Assembly: GCA_028023455.1 (NCBI GenBank) | Contig: JAQFVV010006208.1 | Location: 3,826,963-3,890,962, forward strand | DNA: 64,000 bases | Source: Epiperipatus broadwayi | Lineage: Eukaryota > Onychophora > Udeonychophora > Euonychophora > Peripatidae | Direction of reading: 5' to 3' | Shown here: piece after piece, positions 47,452-59,395 of the stretch | How the letters are laid out: each line of letters opens with the position of its first letter | Numbering within the stretch: the first letter of the stretch is position 1 | Notes under the pieces: generated by a model | What the model was told of the DNA's origin: nothing | What the model saw: the letters and a program-made list of their open reading frames with translations, nothing else | Database searches by the model: none | Translations under genes and position numbers: made by a program

Positions 47452-47785
47452 AAAGTACCTCTAACCACCAAGCATCACATGATCACCATTTCTTATGCTT
47501 GCTCATAACTGTTATTAAAACAAGCAAAACTCTCCATACAGTAGTGCCACTCAGTGCAAGCCAGAGTAAGCAATGGAGTAATTAGATCCTAAGATCTAGG
47601 TGCAGTGCTCTCAGATCCAAGACTCCTCACTGACGAAGGCCACAAGTCAGAAACTAGTCTGAGGATATTGGATGAGTAGGTACTAGATAGGGATTTTATG
47701 CACAAGCCTTCTGGTATCCATTGATTACTCTGGTTTACACTGAGGGGCACTATTGTATGGAGAATTTTGCCTGTTTTTACAAAGT
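47452..47785 (+). mobile_element. R2 foldback with intact hammerhead core
   Basis: Inverted R2 ends (47460-47570 and about 47705-47780) enclose a plus-sense body from ATTAGATCCTAAGATCTAGG to TTATGCACAAGCCTTCTGG. Confidence 0.8.
47624..47665 (+). ncRNA. putative hammerhead ribozyme in R2
   Basis: Stem I TCCTCA (47624-47629) pairs with TGAGGA (47660-47665) by six Watson-Crick pairs. Core CTGACGA (47630-47636; C at the variable position). Stem II AGGC-CACAA-GTCA (47637-47649), with G-C, G-T and C-G pairs. GAAA (47650-47653), ACTAGT stem III and cleavage triplet GTC ending at 47659. In other R2 copies the partner is TGGGGA; here TGAGGA converts a wobble to a Watson-Crick pair. Confidence 0.72.
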
Positions 47786-48766
47786 ACCTCTAAGGTTGCA
47801 TTATTACTTTTCCTTATGATTTTCTGTTCAGCACCTACCAAAATCATCTCACTGTGATGTCATATCATCCAACTTTCAAGTTCAAAGCTCTATAGAATTC
47901 TACAGAGTTATCATCTAGATTTTAAACTAAAAACTGCATTATCCTCTAATCTTAAATTAAAAGCTACATAAAAATTTTAAAAGCATTTCCATTTTAACTT
48001 TGAACTATAAACAAACTTCTGCTAATAATTAATTAGCAGAAAGAATTTCTTTATGCACTGTGCATTATGAATAAGCCTATTGCTATATTGACGTTAATAT
48101 CAGAAAAGAGACCTCATAAATGGATTTCCACTCGTGCATAAGTATTATTATGCAGCAAATATACATGTAAAGGTTGCTTTTTAAAAAACTTGGATAAGAG
48201 CCTTTTAACTGGTGCATTTTTTAATTCATTATTGGGTGCTGATTTAGTTTGCGCTCACGGCCATTTTGAAATCTAAAGACCAGCCAAAAGCACTGCTGAC
48301 TTATTAAAAAGGTAAATTTTAAAAAAATCCCTAATAAAATAAAGCATATTATTTTACTAGCTTATAATTTCTAAAATATGAATTTAAAGTACTTTTATTC
48401 AATATTTGTGTCATTTATCAGTTGGATGTGTCAGCGATGGTTTTTAGATTTCAGACTGGCCATGAGCGTAAACTAAATCAGGATCCATTATAGTCGTAAT
48501 ATTTTCTTTATTATTACCTGAACATCCTTACAAATATGATTTAATTAATTTCATTATAATAACTGAATGATAAAGTTAATGACATTAACATTAGTATTTA
48601 GATTGACAAAATACTGTAATAATATTTCAATAATAATATCATTCTTACACATTATTTCTGCATAATTTATTTATATTCTTAACCAAATTAAAAATAATTA
48701 ATTCATATATACTGAGACAGTTATGTCTCATGGCATATGCAAAATGACAGTGTATGTGCATATATC
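47786..48766. other. presumed intron, with an inverted short repeat
   Basis: Segments at about 48230-48300 (TGGGTGCTGATTTAGTTTGC, then TTTTGAAATCTAAAGACCAG) and about 48437-48490 (TTTTTAGATTTCAGACTGGC, ACTAAATCAGGATCCA) are partly inverted, indicating a small decayed foldback. No exon recognised. Confidence 0.45.
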
Positions 48767-48850
48767 ATTAAAAGCCTGTCAACACTTAGACAATCCCAAT
48801 ATCAATAACAATCAACAATTTCAAACTGTTGTCAAGGCAACCTCCTTTTA
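48767..48850 (+). repeat. P80 repeat
   Basis: Best-preserved P80 copy, from CATTAAAAGCCTGTCAACAC to TTGTCAAGGCAACCTCC, directly beside the left end of the long inverted repeat. Confidence 0.7.
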
Positions 48851-50242
48851 ATTATATATATATAAAGTTGAAAGAAAAACACAAACAATTATTTTTAGAT
48901 ATTTATTTAAAAATATATACACTGGAAAAACAGTGGATTAAATAATAATTTTAAATGTAAAATTATTATAAATTAATATAGTTTTAATTGAAACATTTAA
49001 AAAGGTCTATTTAATATTTTATTAATTCTGATTCTGTAATTGAAAACAATAGATATTACTGGTAATTATGAAATCCCTCTACATATTTTTAGTTAGATTA
49101 AGATTTTTTTTAAATTAAAGCTTGTGATAAAATTACTGTAATATATTAGATAAAATCCTACAATCTGGTGTTGTTTAAAGGAATAAAAAAATATTGAGAT
49201 AAAAATTTGATTTTAATTAAGGTGAATTAAACAAAGTCATTATTTTTTTGATTAAGGTAAAGAAAAAAATTACTTAATTTGGTATGTTTTCAAATTCCAT
49301 CACTGACTATAAAATGTGGATTCAAAAGATCAAATTGACATTATAATTGAAGGCAAGTCAGCTGCTGCTAGTGTCACAATAACAAATCTTGAATTTATAA
49401 GAAAATAACAGACCTGGTTTTCTGTGATTCATAGCTTATATGTGTACCAGATGACCTGCCTTCTGAAATCTATCAAATTATAGTGATTGAATGAAACTGA
49501 CTGAATGCCAATAGTCACCTGATTTTTATCTTTTTCAGAAATGTCAATAGAACATTATACTATATTACAAACATGATTATAATGGACTAGCTTACCAAGA
49601 GATTCCAGTGATATCCAGCTTGTTGAACAATTATCTTGAATAATTTATACTCACTGTTTTATTTATATAGAGAGAAGTACAGATAAAGGTACTGCATCAT
49701 ATATATATAAAATACATACAGATCTCAGATGGTGAGTAAAATGACATTATACTTATTTTTGCAGTTAAAATCTTTAAGTTATTAGTTTTGAAAGTAAATA
49801 ACTGATGACTATATTATCAATTCAAATGCAAAAAAGAGTAAAAGTGAACAATGTGTTTGGTCTATGGATGATTTCTTCACATCAACATTTATAAAGGATT
49901 TATTCCAGTTTTGATTAATTAAATATTGTAAATGAAGAAACAAAAAAAGGCAAAGAGTTTGTAAAAAGAACTTTCCAAACTGAATCTACTGACAATGTTT
50001 TTTTTAAAAAAGTTTTATTCAAAATGTGCTACTAACTTTGATTTGTAAAAAGATAATAATATGCATTTATGTGTGTGTTGGTTTTATGTATATATATAGT
50101 ATACGAACATGGATGGGCTGCTCACCAACACGCATTAGCCAGCGTGGTGAGTTTATTGGCTTTTTACCTCTGAGTTTAAGATCAAAAAACACCATGGTCT
50201 TTCTTCTCAGTGCCTGATAAGGCAGAATGAATGTTTGTGTAA

Positions 50243-51760
50243 ATGATAAAGATTTTTCCCAATTATACAATTATGACAGACAAAAATAAAGCATGGCCCT
50301 TAATCCCAGGAGGCTGTAAAGTCACCAACCAAGGCAGCGGTTGGTGGCCGAAGGCGGAGGGTGCTAAGAATATCCTGGAGGCAGACCCAGGCTGCCATTT
50401 GATGACGACTTTTTATTTAGGGACTTACAACTGCAGATCACTTTCAAGTGAAGGAAGATTGCAAGAATTAGAAGAAGAACTCTCTTATATTAAATGGGAT
50501 ATTATTGGACTTTGTGAAGTTAGAAGAAAAGGTGAAGAGACAATTGATTTAAAAAGTGGACATATGCTCTATTATAAAGGCACAAATATTGGAAATACAA
50601 GTGGAGTAGGATTCATTATAAATAAAAAGTGGAAGAACAATATTGTGGAGATTGATGGTGTATCAGACAGAGTGGCAAGATTAGTTATACAACTTAATAG
50701 CAGATATCAAATGCAGATAATTCAGATTTATGCCCCAACAAGTTCTCACAGTGATGAAGTAGTAGAAGATTTTTATATGGATGTACAAAAGGCTTTTGAT
50801 CAGAGTAAACAACATTTTAAAATTGTTATGGGAGATTTTAATGCTAGAATTGGTAAACAAATGAAAGATGAAAGTGTTGTAGGTAATTTTGGTTATGGTA
50901 ATAGAAATGAGAGAGGACATAGACTTGTGGAGTTTGCAGAGAAGGAAAAACTTTATATTATGAATTCTTTTTTTGAGAAAAATGTTAGAAGGAAATGGAC
51001 ATGGAAGCATCCAAATGAAGGTACAGCAGAATTGGATTATATTTTGACTAACAGGAAATACATATTTCAAGATTGTAATGTTCTTAATAAATTTAACACA
51101 GGAAGTGATCATCGATTAGTAAGGGGTAAGATACATGTTAATGTAAAACTAGAGAGACAAAAATTATTAAGAAAAACTATATTTACAGTTGATATTCCTA
51201 ATCTTCAGAAACATTCTAATGAATTTAAATTAGAACTTACAAAGCGGTTTCAAGTATTAGTAGATTTTGAACATGATTCAGATTTGAATGAAATTAATAT
51301 GAAAATAACTGATACACTTTTAAAAACTGCAACAAAGATAGCTGGTAGAAAAAAGCAGCAATTGACTAATAAAATTTCTACTGAGACTAGAGAACTTATG
51401 AAGAAAAGAAGGAATATGAAGATATGCAAGAATGATGCATTAAAAAGAATTGAATATCTCGAATTTTGTAAAATGGTGCGGAAAAGAGTTGAAAATGATA
51501 TAAGAAAGTATAACTCTGAACTAGCAAGAAAAGCTGTAGAAGAAAATAAAAGTCTTAAGAATGTAAAACAACATTTTGGTATTGGTAGGAAATTTATATC
51601 TGCAATAAGGAAAAAAGATGGAATTATTACTAAAAAGAGGGATGACATTATGAAATTGGTAGAAGATTTTTATCAAGAATTATATAGTAATAAAGAACAA
51701 GTACCTCCTATATCTATTACATCTTCCGAATTGCCCAGAATTTTAAAATCTAAGAAGTGA
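50243..51760 (+). pseudogene. RTE ORF, N-terminal part: AP-type endonuclease
   Basis: This is the first, N-terminal piece of a single ancestral polyprotein; the start may be the ATG at 50243 or the internal one at 50273. The apurinic-endonuclease-like domain nicks target DNA for reverse transcription. Visible motifs: LGTYNCRSLS (about residues 59-68), GLCEVRRKGEE with catalytic Glu about 92, IIQIYAPTS (about 160), VMGDFNARIG (about 194) and SDHRLVRG (about 284). A K/R-rich linker follows. The frame ends by TGA at 51758, 505 codons in, just where the family continues into the GKAPGxDGI region. The next piece picks up in another frame without losing residues, so a one-base deletion or two-base insertion around 51745-51757 is the likely break. 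Confidence 0.9.
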
Positions 51761-53232
51761 GAAATGCAATTAAATGTATGAAAAAAGGAAAGGCTCCAGG
51801 TAATGATGGAATTATAATTGATATATTAAAAGAAGCAGGTGAAGAAACAGAAAAAATATTAGCAAAGTTATATACCAAATGTCTAAATGATAAAGATGTA
51901 CCGGATGAGTGGAAGAATGCAGTAATAATATTAATATTTAAAAAAGGTGATAAAGAAGATATTAGAAATTACAGACCTATCAGCCTTTTATCAGTTTTAT
52001 ATAAAATTTTTACCAAGATAATTACAACTCGTCTACAGAGAACCTTGAATTTTCACCAACCAAGAGAACAAGCTGGATTTAAAAGTGGTTTTAGTACAGT
52101 AGATCATATTCAAGTATTGAGAGAAGTTATAGAAAGGACAAATGAATATGAGTTGTCATTATGTTTTGGATTTGTAGATTATGAAAAGGCATTTGATTCT
52201 ATAAACATTTCTACAGTGATTAAAGCATTGGATCATCAAGGTATAGATCCAGGATATTGTCATATTTTAAAGAATATTTATAAAAATGCAACAGCAACAA
52301 TTAGATTACATAATGATACTGGGAAAGTCAACATTGAGAAAGGTGTAAGACAAGGTGACTCCATATCTCCAAAACTTTTTACAGCAGTGCTGCAAGAAGT
52401 ATTTTGTGGATTAAAATGGGAAACTAAAGGAGTGAAAGTAAATGGAGATTATTTAAGTCATTTAGATTTCGCAGATGATGTAGTTGTTTTTGCAAATAAT
52501 GCTTCTGAGCTGCAGGAAATGTTGCAGGAGTTATCAGATGAAAGTAGGAAAGTAGGACTAAAGATAAATGTTAAAAAGACTAAAGTAATGTTTAATCGAT
52601 TTGCTCAAAATATGAAAATAAAGATTGATTATGATGAATTAGAAGAAGTTAAGAGTTACAAATACCTTGGTCAGATTATTAATACAGATGGAAACATAAT
52701 AGAGGAAATTAATCATAGAATTAAACTTGGTTGGAGTGCTTTTGGTAGAAATAACTTGATATTAAAAGGAAATATGCCTATGTGTTTGAAAAGAAAGGTT
52801 TTTAACAAATGTGTTTTACCAGTTCTTACTTATGGATCTGAGACTTGGACACTTAATAGAAGATCAATACAGAGACTTCAGACCACTCAAAGAAGTATGG
52901 AGAGATGTATGTTGGGAGTAACAAGAAGAGATCGAAAACGCAATGTATGGGTAAGAGAACAAACAGGTGTTACTGACCTCATTGAAAAAATTAAAAGATT
53001 GAAGTGGAGTTGGGCTGGACATATTGCTAGAAGAGATGATAATAGATGGACAATTGAAATTTTAAACTGGATTCCAAGAGATTGTAAAAGACCCAGAAGG
53101 AGACCACATGTAAGATGGATGGATGAAATAAGAAAATGTGTAGGGGTGATGTGGAGAAGAGAAGCTAAAGATCGGAGAAGATGGATTAAACTTGGAGAGA
53201 CCTTCATCCTGCAGTGGATTGATAATGGTTGA
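51757..53232 (+). pseudogene. RTE ORF, C-terminal part: reverse transcriptase
   Basis: Continues the polyprotein in a frame shifted relative to 50243-51760. RT blocks in order: [10 protein letters not shown] (about 10-19); [18 protein letters not shown] (about 68-85); QAGF...[17 protein letters not shown] (about 137-147, catalytic Asp); [13 protein letters not shown] (about 197-209); [12 protein letters not shown] (about 236-247, catalytic FADD); [19 protein letters not shown] (about 299-310). A C-terminal region with [26 protein letters not shown] and [11 protein letters not shown] is typical of RTE/BovB-like proteins. It is uninterrupted for 491 codons to the stop at 53230, so only the upstream frameshift disables the element. 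Recent insertion is likely. Confidence 0.93.
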
Positions 53233-53241
53233 TAATAATGA

Positions 53242-53243
<2 letters not shown>

Positions 53244-53293
<50 letters not shown>
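53244..53293. repeat. (TA)25 microsatellite at the LINE tail
   Basis: Pure TA run directly after the RTE 3' end; it may have arisen from the LINE tail or the target site. Confidence 0.9.
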
Positions 53294-53296
<3 letters not shown>

Positions 53297-54314
53297 ACAT
53301 TGAATTAATTATCTCTTGTGAAAACATAATATGGATTTAATAAGTTTATTTTTAACTAATGAAATATAACTAGGATATAAATGCCAGTATGTGCACACAT
53401 GTAAATGGGTACCCATATATATGTTTAAATCAGTAATTATTTATGTATTATTAAAATGAATTGGCTTTGTTATTATTAGTTTATGACAATCTAAATATTT
53501 TAATTTTATATTATTATACAGTATGTCTGTGTACTTATATATAGGGATGTTTATGTAAACATGTAGAAATATCTGTAAATTGCAATATGATAGCATATAT
53601 TTTTGCAACAATGTAACAGCATTTTTTGTATTATTTTAATCAAAAGCAGAAGGCTGAATTTATATTTATAGCATACTTAGCATACCTTAATTTCATTTTA
53701 TTAGCATTATTTTTCATTAATAAATTTATATTTCATTAAGTTAGTCCAGTGAATTTATTTAATCCTAAAATAGTGTAAAACATTATATGTTAGTGTTATT
53801 TTTTGCTCACAGTAACAGTTATATAGCTCTTGCTCTCTGAACTGGATTCATGCATAATGATTAATTATATGAATGTTGGGGCTTATGTTTGGTGTTTTGG
53901 ACATCCAGATGATGGTAATCATGGATGGCACAAAGGTATCACCTTTAAAGTCTATGCACTACATTTTATTTTATTTTTAATTAGAACTTAAATTTATAGT
54001 TGGCCACTACCTTAAGAATAATTTTATTTTTTCATATTCTGGTGGATTAGCTTTTAAGTATGTACATTTCGAATATTGTTTGTATTTCTGCCTTAAGTTT
54101 GGCAGTGGCTAGATAAGTAGCCTGGTCTATAATAGATGACTTTCAAATCCAGGTACAAAGTTGACTGCTGATTTTTACTGTTAATCATTCATGCTATGAT
54201 GAATGGTTATTCTTTTCTGTAATGCTGGTTAATTTTTAGTTAGTTTATTTTTTGCTGATCTCTCATGATCATTGTATTCATTGTATTTTTAAATTTGATG
54301 TATTAATTAGGGTA

Positions 54315-54545
54315 TACCCAGGTTACACTGCTTTTTCCAAATCATTACAAATGGCACCCAATGTGGGGCATCATTTGTAATGGTCGGAGGAAAAGGAGTG
54401 AACCTAGGGTAATGGCATTCATAACCAATCCCATCATCCTTTTTTCCAAACCATTAGAAATAGCACCCAATGTGGGGTACCATTTGTAATGGTCAAAGAA
54501 AAAGGGATGAACCTGGGATAATGGCATTCATTATCAATCCCATAT
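54315..54545. repeat. centre of the long inverted repeat: two ~112-bp direct repeats
   Basis: Two tandem copies of a unit running from CTTTTTCCAAA(T/C)CATTA through GCACCCAATGTGGGG and CATTTGTAATGGTC to GGTAATGGCATTCATAA / GATAATGGCATTCATTA. Each includes a small inverted repeat, CATTACAAATG...CATTTGTAATG. The sequence TGGCACCCAATGTGGGGC at 54354-54371 is two transitions away from the known retroviral/LTR-element tRNA-Lys primer binding site. Confidence 0.75.
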
Positions 54546-55916
54546 ACTAATAATAATCAAATTACAATATGCAAGAAGCACAAGGGATCAGCAAAAAAGT
54601 TTAACTATAAATGTTCCCAGCATTAAATAAAAGTAATAATAAAATCATTCATCATTATGAACAATCAACAACAAAAATCAACATTTAAACTTGTAACTGA
54701 AATTAAAATGGGTCCATTATAAACAGGTTAATTATTTAGCAATTACCAAACTTAGGGAAGAAATACCACAATTATCTGGATTCACATACTTAAGTGTGAA
54801 TCCATCTCTCATAATAAAAAAATGATGGTGATATACTAAAACAGGTGGATCACCAACAATGTCCTGGCAATATACTACCATTAATAAACTGGCTGACTAA
54901 ATATAAATTTCTAATCAAGCAAAAATAAAATATAGTGCATGAACTTTAAAACCAATACCTTTGCATCAACCAGAATCATCATCTTTTGTGTGTTCATAAC
55001 ACCAAACATAAACCATAACATCTATATAATTAACCTTTATATATGAATCCAGCTCAGAAAACAAGAACTCTACAACTGTTACTGGGAGCAAGTGATAATA
55101 CCAACATATAATATTTTTAACTTATTTTAGGATTAAATAAATTCACTGGAATAACTTAAACAATGAAATATAAATAATAAAATTAAAGTTTGTTATAGCT
55201 GCTATAAATATAAAATCAGTATTCTGATTAAAATAATACAAAAAAATAAGTTATCACATTGTGATTTACAAATTTTTTCAAAATGTTTACATAGAGCACA
55301 TTTATATATAAGCACACAAATGTGGTATATAATAATCTAAAATTAACATATTAGAATTGTCATAAACTAATACAAAATCAACTCATTTTTATAATATGTA
55401 AATAATTAATTTTGACATATTTTAATAGGTTTGCAGACACTGGTGTTTATATCCTAAAATATTTCCTTTGTCAAAAAATAATAAACTTATTAAACTACAT
55501 TATATTTTCACAAGATATAATTAATTCAATATTTAAAATGTACATAAAATGAACACACATGTGTATATAAAAATAGTATAAATTTTAAATAAATCAAAGT
55601 TATTAGTCCATTATTTTTAATTGTAAGTAAAAGGTTTTTTTAAAAAAAACACCATTGTTAGATTCCATTGGGAAATGTTTTTTTGTTTATGAGAAGAAAT
55701 CATCTGGAAATTAAAGATTTTAACTGCAAAGCTAGATATTTAAAATGTCATTTTCAATCAAATTAATCACCATCTCAGATATGTATGTACTTTATATATA
55801 CAATACAGTACCTTTGTCTGTCCTTCTGTGCATATGGAAAAAACAGCATAGTATAAAAGCATATCATGGAAATCATTCAGCAAGCCAATTAGCACCAGAA
55901 TCTCTTGGCAAGCTGG

Positions 55917-56402
55917 TCCTTTATAATCATGTTTGTAAGTTTTAAATTGCACTTTATGCAAAAAAGTGAAGCTTAGTATTATTAGAATCAAAAATTGTAT
56001 GGCTTAGCACTTTCAGAGAACTTAGGTCTCCATATTCATAGCCTATCTTGAGAGTGTTGTCTTACATTGAGATTTTAAGTAAAGCTTGGCAGTAATTTAT
56101 GCAAAATTTATTCAAAGTTTTCTTTCATATAAACCATTTTTTGGAGATTGCAAAGCACAATTCTTTTCAATTTATTGCATAATTGTCATTGCAATAAAAT
56201 GGTCTATATCAAAGAAAACTTAGAATAAATTTTACATAAATTACTGCCAAGCTTTGTTTAAAATCTTAATGTAATATGACACTCCCAAAATAGGCTACAA
56301 ATATGGAGATCTAAGTTCTCTAAAAGCACTAAGCCATATAATTCAATTTATAATAATACTAAGCTTCACGTTTTTGTGTAAAGTGCAATTTAAAACTTAC
56401 CA
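55917..56402. repeat. foldback element inside the right arm, ~210-bp arms
   Basis: Arms 55932-56145 and 56195-56402 are inverted copies sharing GTTTTAAATTGCAC, AAGCTTAGTATTATTA, AAGCTTGGCAGTAATTTATG and GGTCTCCATATT. The ~50-bp loop is AT-rich. It is absent from the left arm, so it inserted after the long inverted repeat formed. Confidence 0.85.
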
Positions 56403-56939
56403 CTCGAAGGTGAAGTAAAAACAAGGATTTTATTTGAATCATGTTTTTAATATAGTATAATGTCCTATTGACATTTCCAGGAAAGATATATATCAGGAAA
56501 CTGTTGGCATTCAGTCCGCTCTATTCATTCTCTATAATTTGATGGACCTTCAGGCAATACACATAAGTGGGCTATGAACTGCAACAATGCTAGCCCAAGC
56601 TTCCATGTGAATCCAAGCTCTACCATTGTGACTTTATGAGCAGCTGACTTACTTGTCTTCAGTTATAACTTAGTGCTATATGAAATTTTTTCAAATTCAC
56701 CTATTTATAGTGTATTATGGAATTTGAAAACAATAATTAAGTAAATTCTTTATTTATCCTGATCAATTCACATTAATTAAACCCAAAATTTAATCTAAAA
56801 GTTTTCTTAATCCTTTAAACAACATCAGATTGTAGGTTATCACCAGCTTTAATTTTAAAAAAAATCTTAATCTAATTAAAAATAGAGGAATTTTAAAATT
56901 ACCTGTAATATCTATTGTAACATAAAAACAATCTTGTTT

Positions 56940-57715
56940 TAGATTTCAAAATCTGAATAAACATTAATGCGTTGGTTGCTAGTCACAGCTAAAAATGTGA
57001 CTGTTTAACGTCACTCTAAACTGGGCATTTTTAATGCTACGTTTAAGATTTTGCATTCTTTTTAAAGGTTAAAAAAAGTTCCATAAGATGCTGCCCTCTC
57101 TTGAATTATTTTACAAGTAAAAAATCAATAAAACTGACATTATAGGTCTAACAAAGAAAAAAGGCGGATCTTTCTTCAATCTGATTGGCTGTTAAATTTT
57201 GACAACAAAGAAAATGTTTGTCAATAACTGAAGAGTTACAATGTCTTTTGTTTCATTTCGAAAATGATAAACGAATGTTTTAGACCATTTTAAAAGTATT
57301 TTTTGACAAATTATAAATTATTTTGATAAAATATGCTAAAAATAAAATTATTTTAGAAAAATAGTTAAGACTTTAGCAAAAATTATTTACTTATTGCAAT
57401 GTAAAATTGGGAAAGAAATCACTGACACCATCAAAACTTTTTGGTTGGTCAGTAATATTTGTTTTAGATTTGCCATTATCAAAAATTTTTATAATTATAA
57501 ATAAAAATGTATTTTTGAAAAAACTTTCGTTCACTTTCATAAGCTGACAAATTATTAATATACTTTTTACAAACAAAACTAAAGTGAATATAATATTAAA
57601 AGATGAATATATTTTGATGCTTGAGTTTGTGAATTGACACTTGAGTTGTGAATTGAACAATTAAAAGTTTAGACTTTTACCGCACTCAGCCAATAAAATA
57701 ATCAGCAAAAAAGAG
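56940..57715. other. block present only in the right arm
   Basis: The two arms align up to about 56930 and resume at about 57716, leaving this ~770 bp without a left-arm counterpart. It includes GTCACAGCTAAAAATGTGAC (a hairpin), a CCCTCTCTTGAATTATTTTAC segment and an 89-codon minus frame without known domain. Either an insertion on the right or a deletion on the left; I recognise no family. Confidence 0.55.
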
Positions 57716-57849
57716 GTTAAATAAACTTTTTTAAATGTTTGATTTAAAATAATTTATAATAATTTTAAGTATTTAAATTATTTAACCCTTAACTGTTATT
57801 CCTGTGAAATATAATAATGTTGAAAATTTTGATATGTAATATCTTGATG

Positions 57850-58040
57850 AAATGTAATATAAAAAATAATTATATGCAAAAACATATACAAGATACACTT
57901 AAAATCTGAATAAAATTCACAATTTCTGCTTAGTGCACTTTTAACTAAAGTATATTACAGTCATAGCAAACTTTATTCAGATTTTATGCTATCTCGTATA
58001 TGTTTTCACATATAGTTATTTTCTATATGTAATATAATAA
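57850..58040. repeat. small hairpin element in the right arm
   Basis: AATGTAATATAAAAAATAAT...AACATATACAAGATA and TATCTCGTATATGTTTTC...ATATGTAATATAATAA are inverted, with TCTGAATAAA/TTTATTCAGA near the centre. No counterpart in the left arm. Confidence 0.65.
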
Positions 58041-58105
58041 ATATCCACAAAAAATTATTTGTTTATTTCTACTTTTCCTTTCAACTTTATATATTGTAAA
58101 GGTCC

Positions 58106-59395
58106 ATATTCCCTTAAGGAATGAGAGTGAATGCATCTAACTATAGTTGGATCTAGGGTCTTCATGTAAGATGCCATGAATGATGCAATTTAAGTCTAAC
58201 CCATGATTGCATCTATTTCAAATATGATAATTTAATGTTTAAAAATTTAGTACAGGTAAAACTTAGCTCAGTTCATCCAATCTTCACCTCTCTCTATTAT
58301 TCTGTTATGCTCAGTATTCAAGCTGAGTGTTAATTTTACACTTAACTCTATTCAGGGGTCAATTGATATCCTGTAGCAATAATAATGCTTTTACATAAGT
58401 TTGATAGATTCTCAAAATTCCTTCCAATTTTATTTTATTATGAAAATAAAATAAATAATTTAAACAAATCAGAAACCTTCTTAAATTTAAAATAAATTTA
58501 ACAATATTTATTAATTGAAAACAATTTAAATTTATTTATGTACAACAAAATTTTTGATTACGAGTGTTTTACATACATTTCTACCATATTAGTATATAAA
58601 TTTTAAAATTATATCTCCCAATATCTCATAGCAGATATGTATCACAACACAAACAATATTTAATAGGTTGTAAAAATAAATAAAATTTTATAATTCCAAA
58701 GATTATGATAACACTAGTTAACTAAATTTAAATTAAACAGTATAAATACAAATGAAAACCTTTGTAATATCCAATCTTTTTGAGGAAATTCCATTTTCTA
58801 TAAGACCTCCCATCTATGTATGGTCCCTATCATTGAAAGACAAGATCTTTCATTCAAGGATATTAGTCATTTATACCAAATAATAAACAAAAAATATTAC
58901 TAAATTAATTAAATTAATAATAAACAAAAATTCTGTCTTGTCATAAGTGAATGAATTTAATATGAAGAACAATAAAATCTTACCTTCATATTAAGTTTAA
59001 TTATTAACCTGGTTAAGTCACTCTGTAAGGAAGACATAAATTGTATTAAATAACAAATATTTAACCCAATGATCTTTCCATTTTTTCATCTAACGATTTT
59101 CCAAAATGGATTATTCCAAAGTAGATTTTAAAGGCAAAGGAAATAAAATTAAATATTTATGGCTGCTAATACCCATAGATGATATGATGTATTTAAAGTT
59201 TATAATATTCATTTTTCATGATTTGAGTAAGAATGTTCATTAAGAATAAAGTTCCTTTATTTTCAGTCATCAATCATCGGTGAGGATATCAGTATACTCC
59301 ATTGTTTCATAAACGTTCCTTTCGCGTGATGTTGACATCCCTTTTCGTAAATTATCTTACTATAAATTGAAGTTGGATATTGAATTATATAGATA
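58106..59395. other. spacer, nothing recognised
   Basis: AT-rich DNA with no gene, exon or repeat that I can support. Confidence 0.5.

Larger units (their letters stand above)
50100..53243 (+). mobile_element. RTE-clade non-LTR retrotransposon, nearly full length
   Basis: About 3.1 kb: a short 5' leader, an endonuclease-RT frame interrupted by one frameshift, and a very short 3' end in TGATAATAATGATGATATA-like repeats, typical of RTE elements. Boundaries follow from the inverted-repeat arm, which resumes at TTTAACATTGAATTAATTAT (53293) after breaking off near 50098. The insertion site is TA-rich, so a target duplication cannot be recognised. Its codon usage and higher GC at the 5' end differ from the flanks. 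Confidence 0.92.
48855..58105. repeat. very long inverted repeat, arms ~2.2 kb before insertions
   Basis: The left arm (48855-50098 plus 53290-54356) is the diverged reverse complement of the right arm (54484-58105). Landmarks: TATAAAGTTGAAAG at 48861 against CTTTCAACTTTATA at 58079; the 49530 block (ATGTCAATAGAACATTATAC) against 56458; the 53850 block (GAACTGGATTCATGCAT) against 55050; GCTGATCTCTCATG at 54255 against its complement at 54575-54590. The arms differ at roughly one base in four or five. Insertions break colinearity: the RTE LINE on the left, and a foldback (55917-56402), a ~770-bp block (56940-57715) and a small hairpin (57850-58040) on the right. No clear coding potential. Confidence 0.85.

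Noticed and set aside
50681-51648. long minus-strand frames within the LINE
   Set aside because: Shadows of the endonuclease-RT frame.
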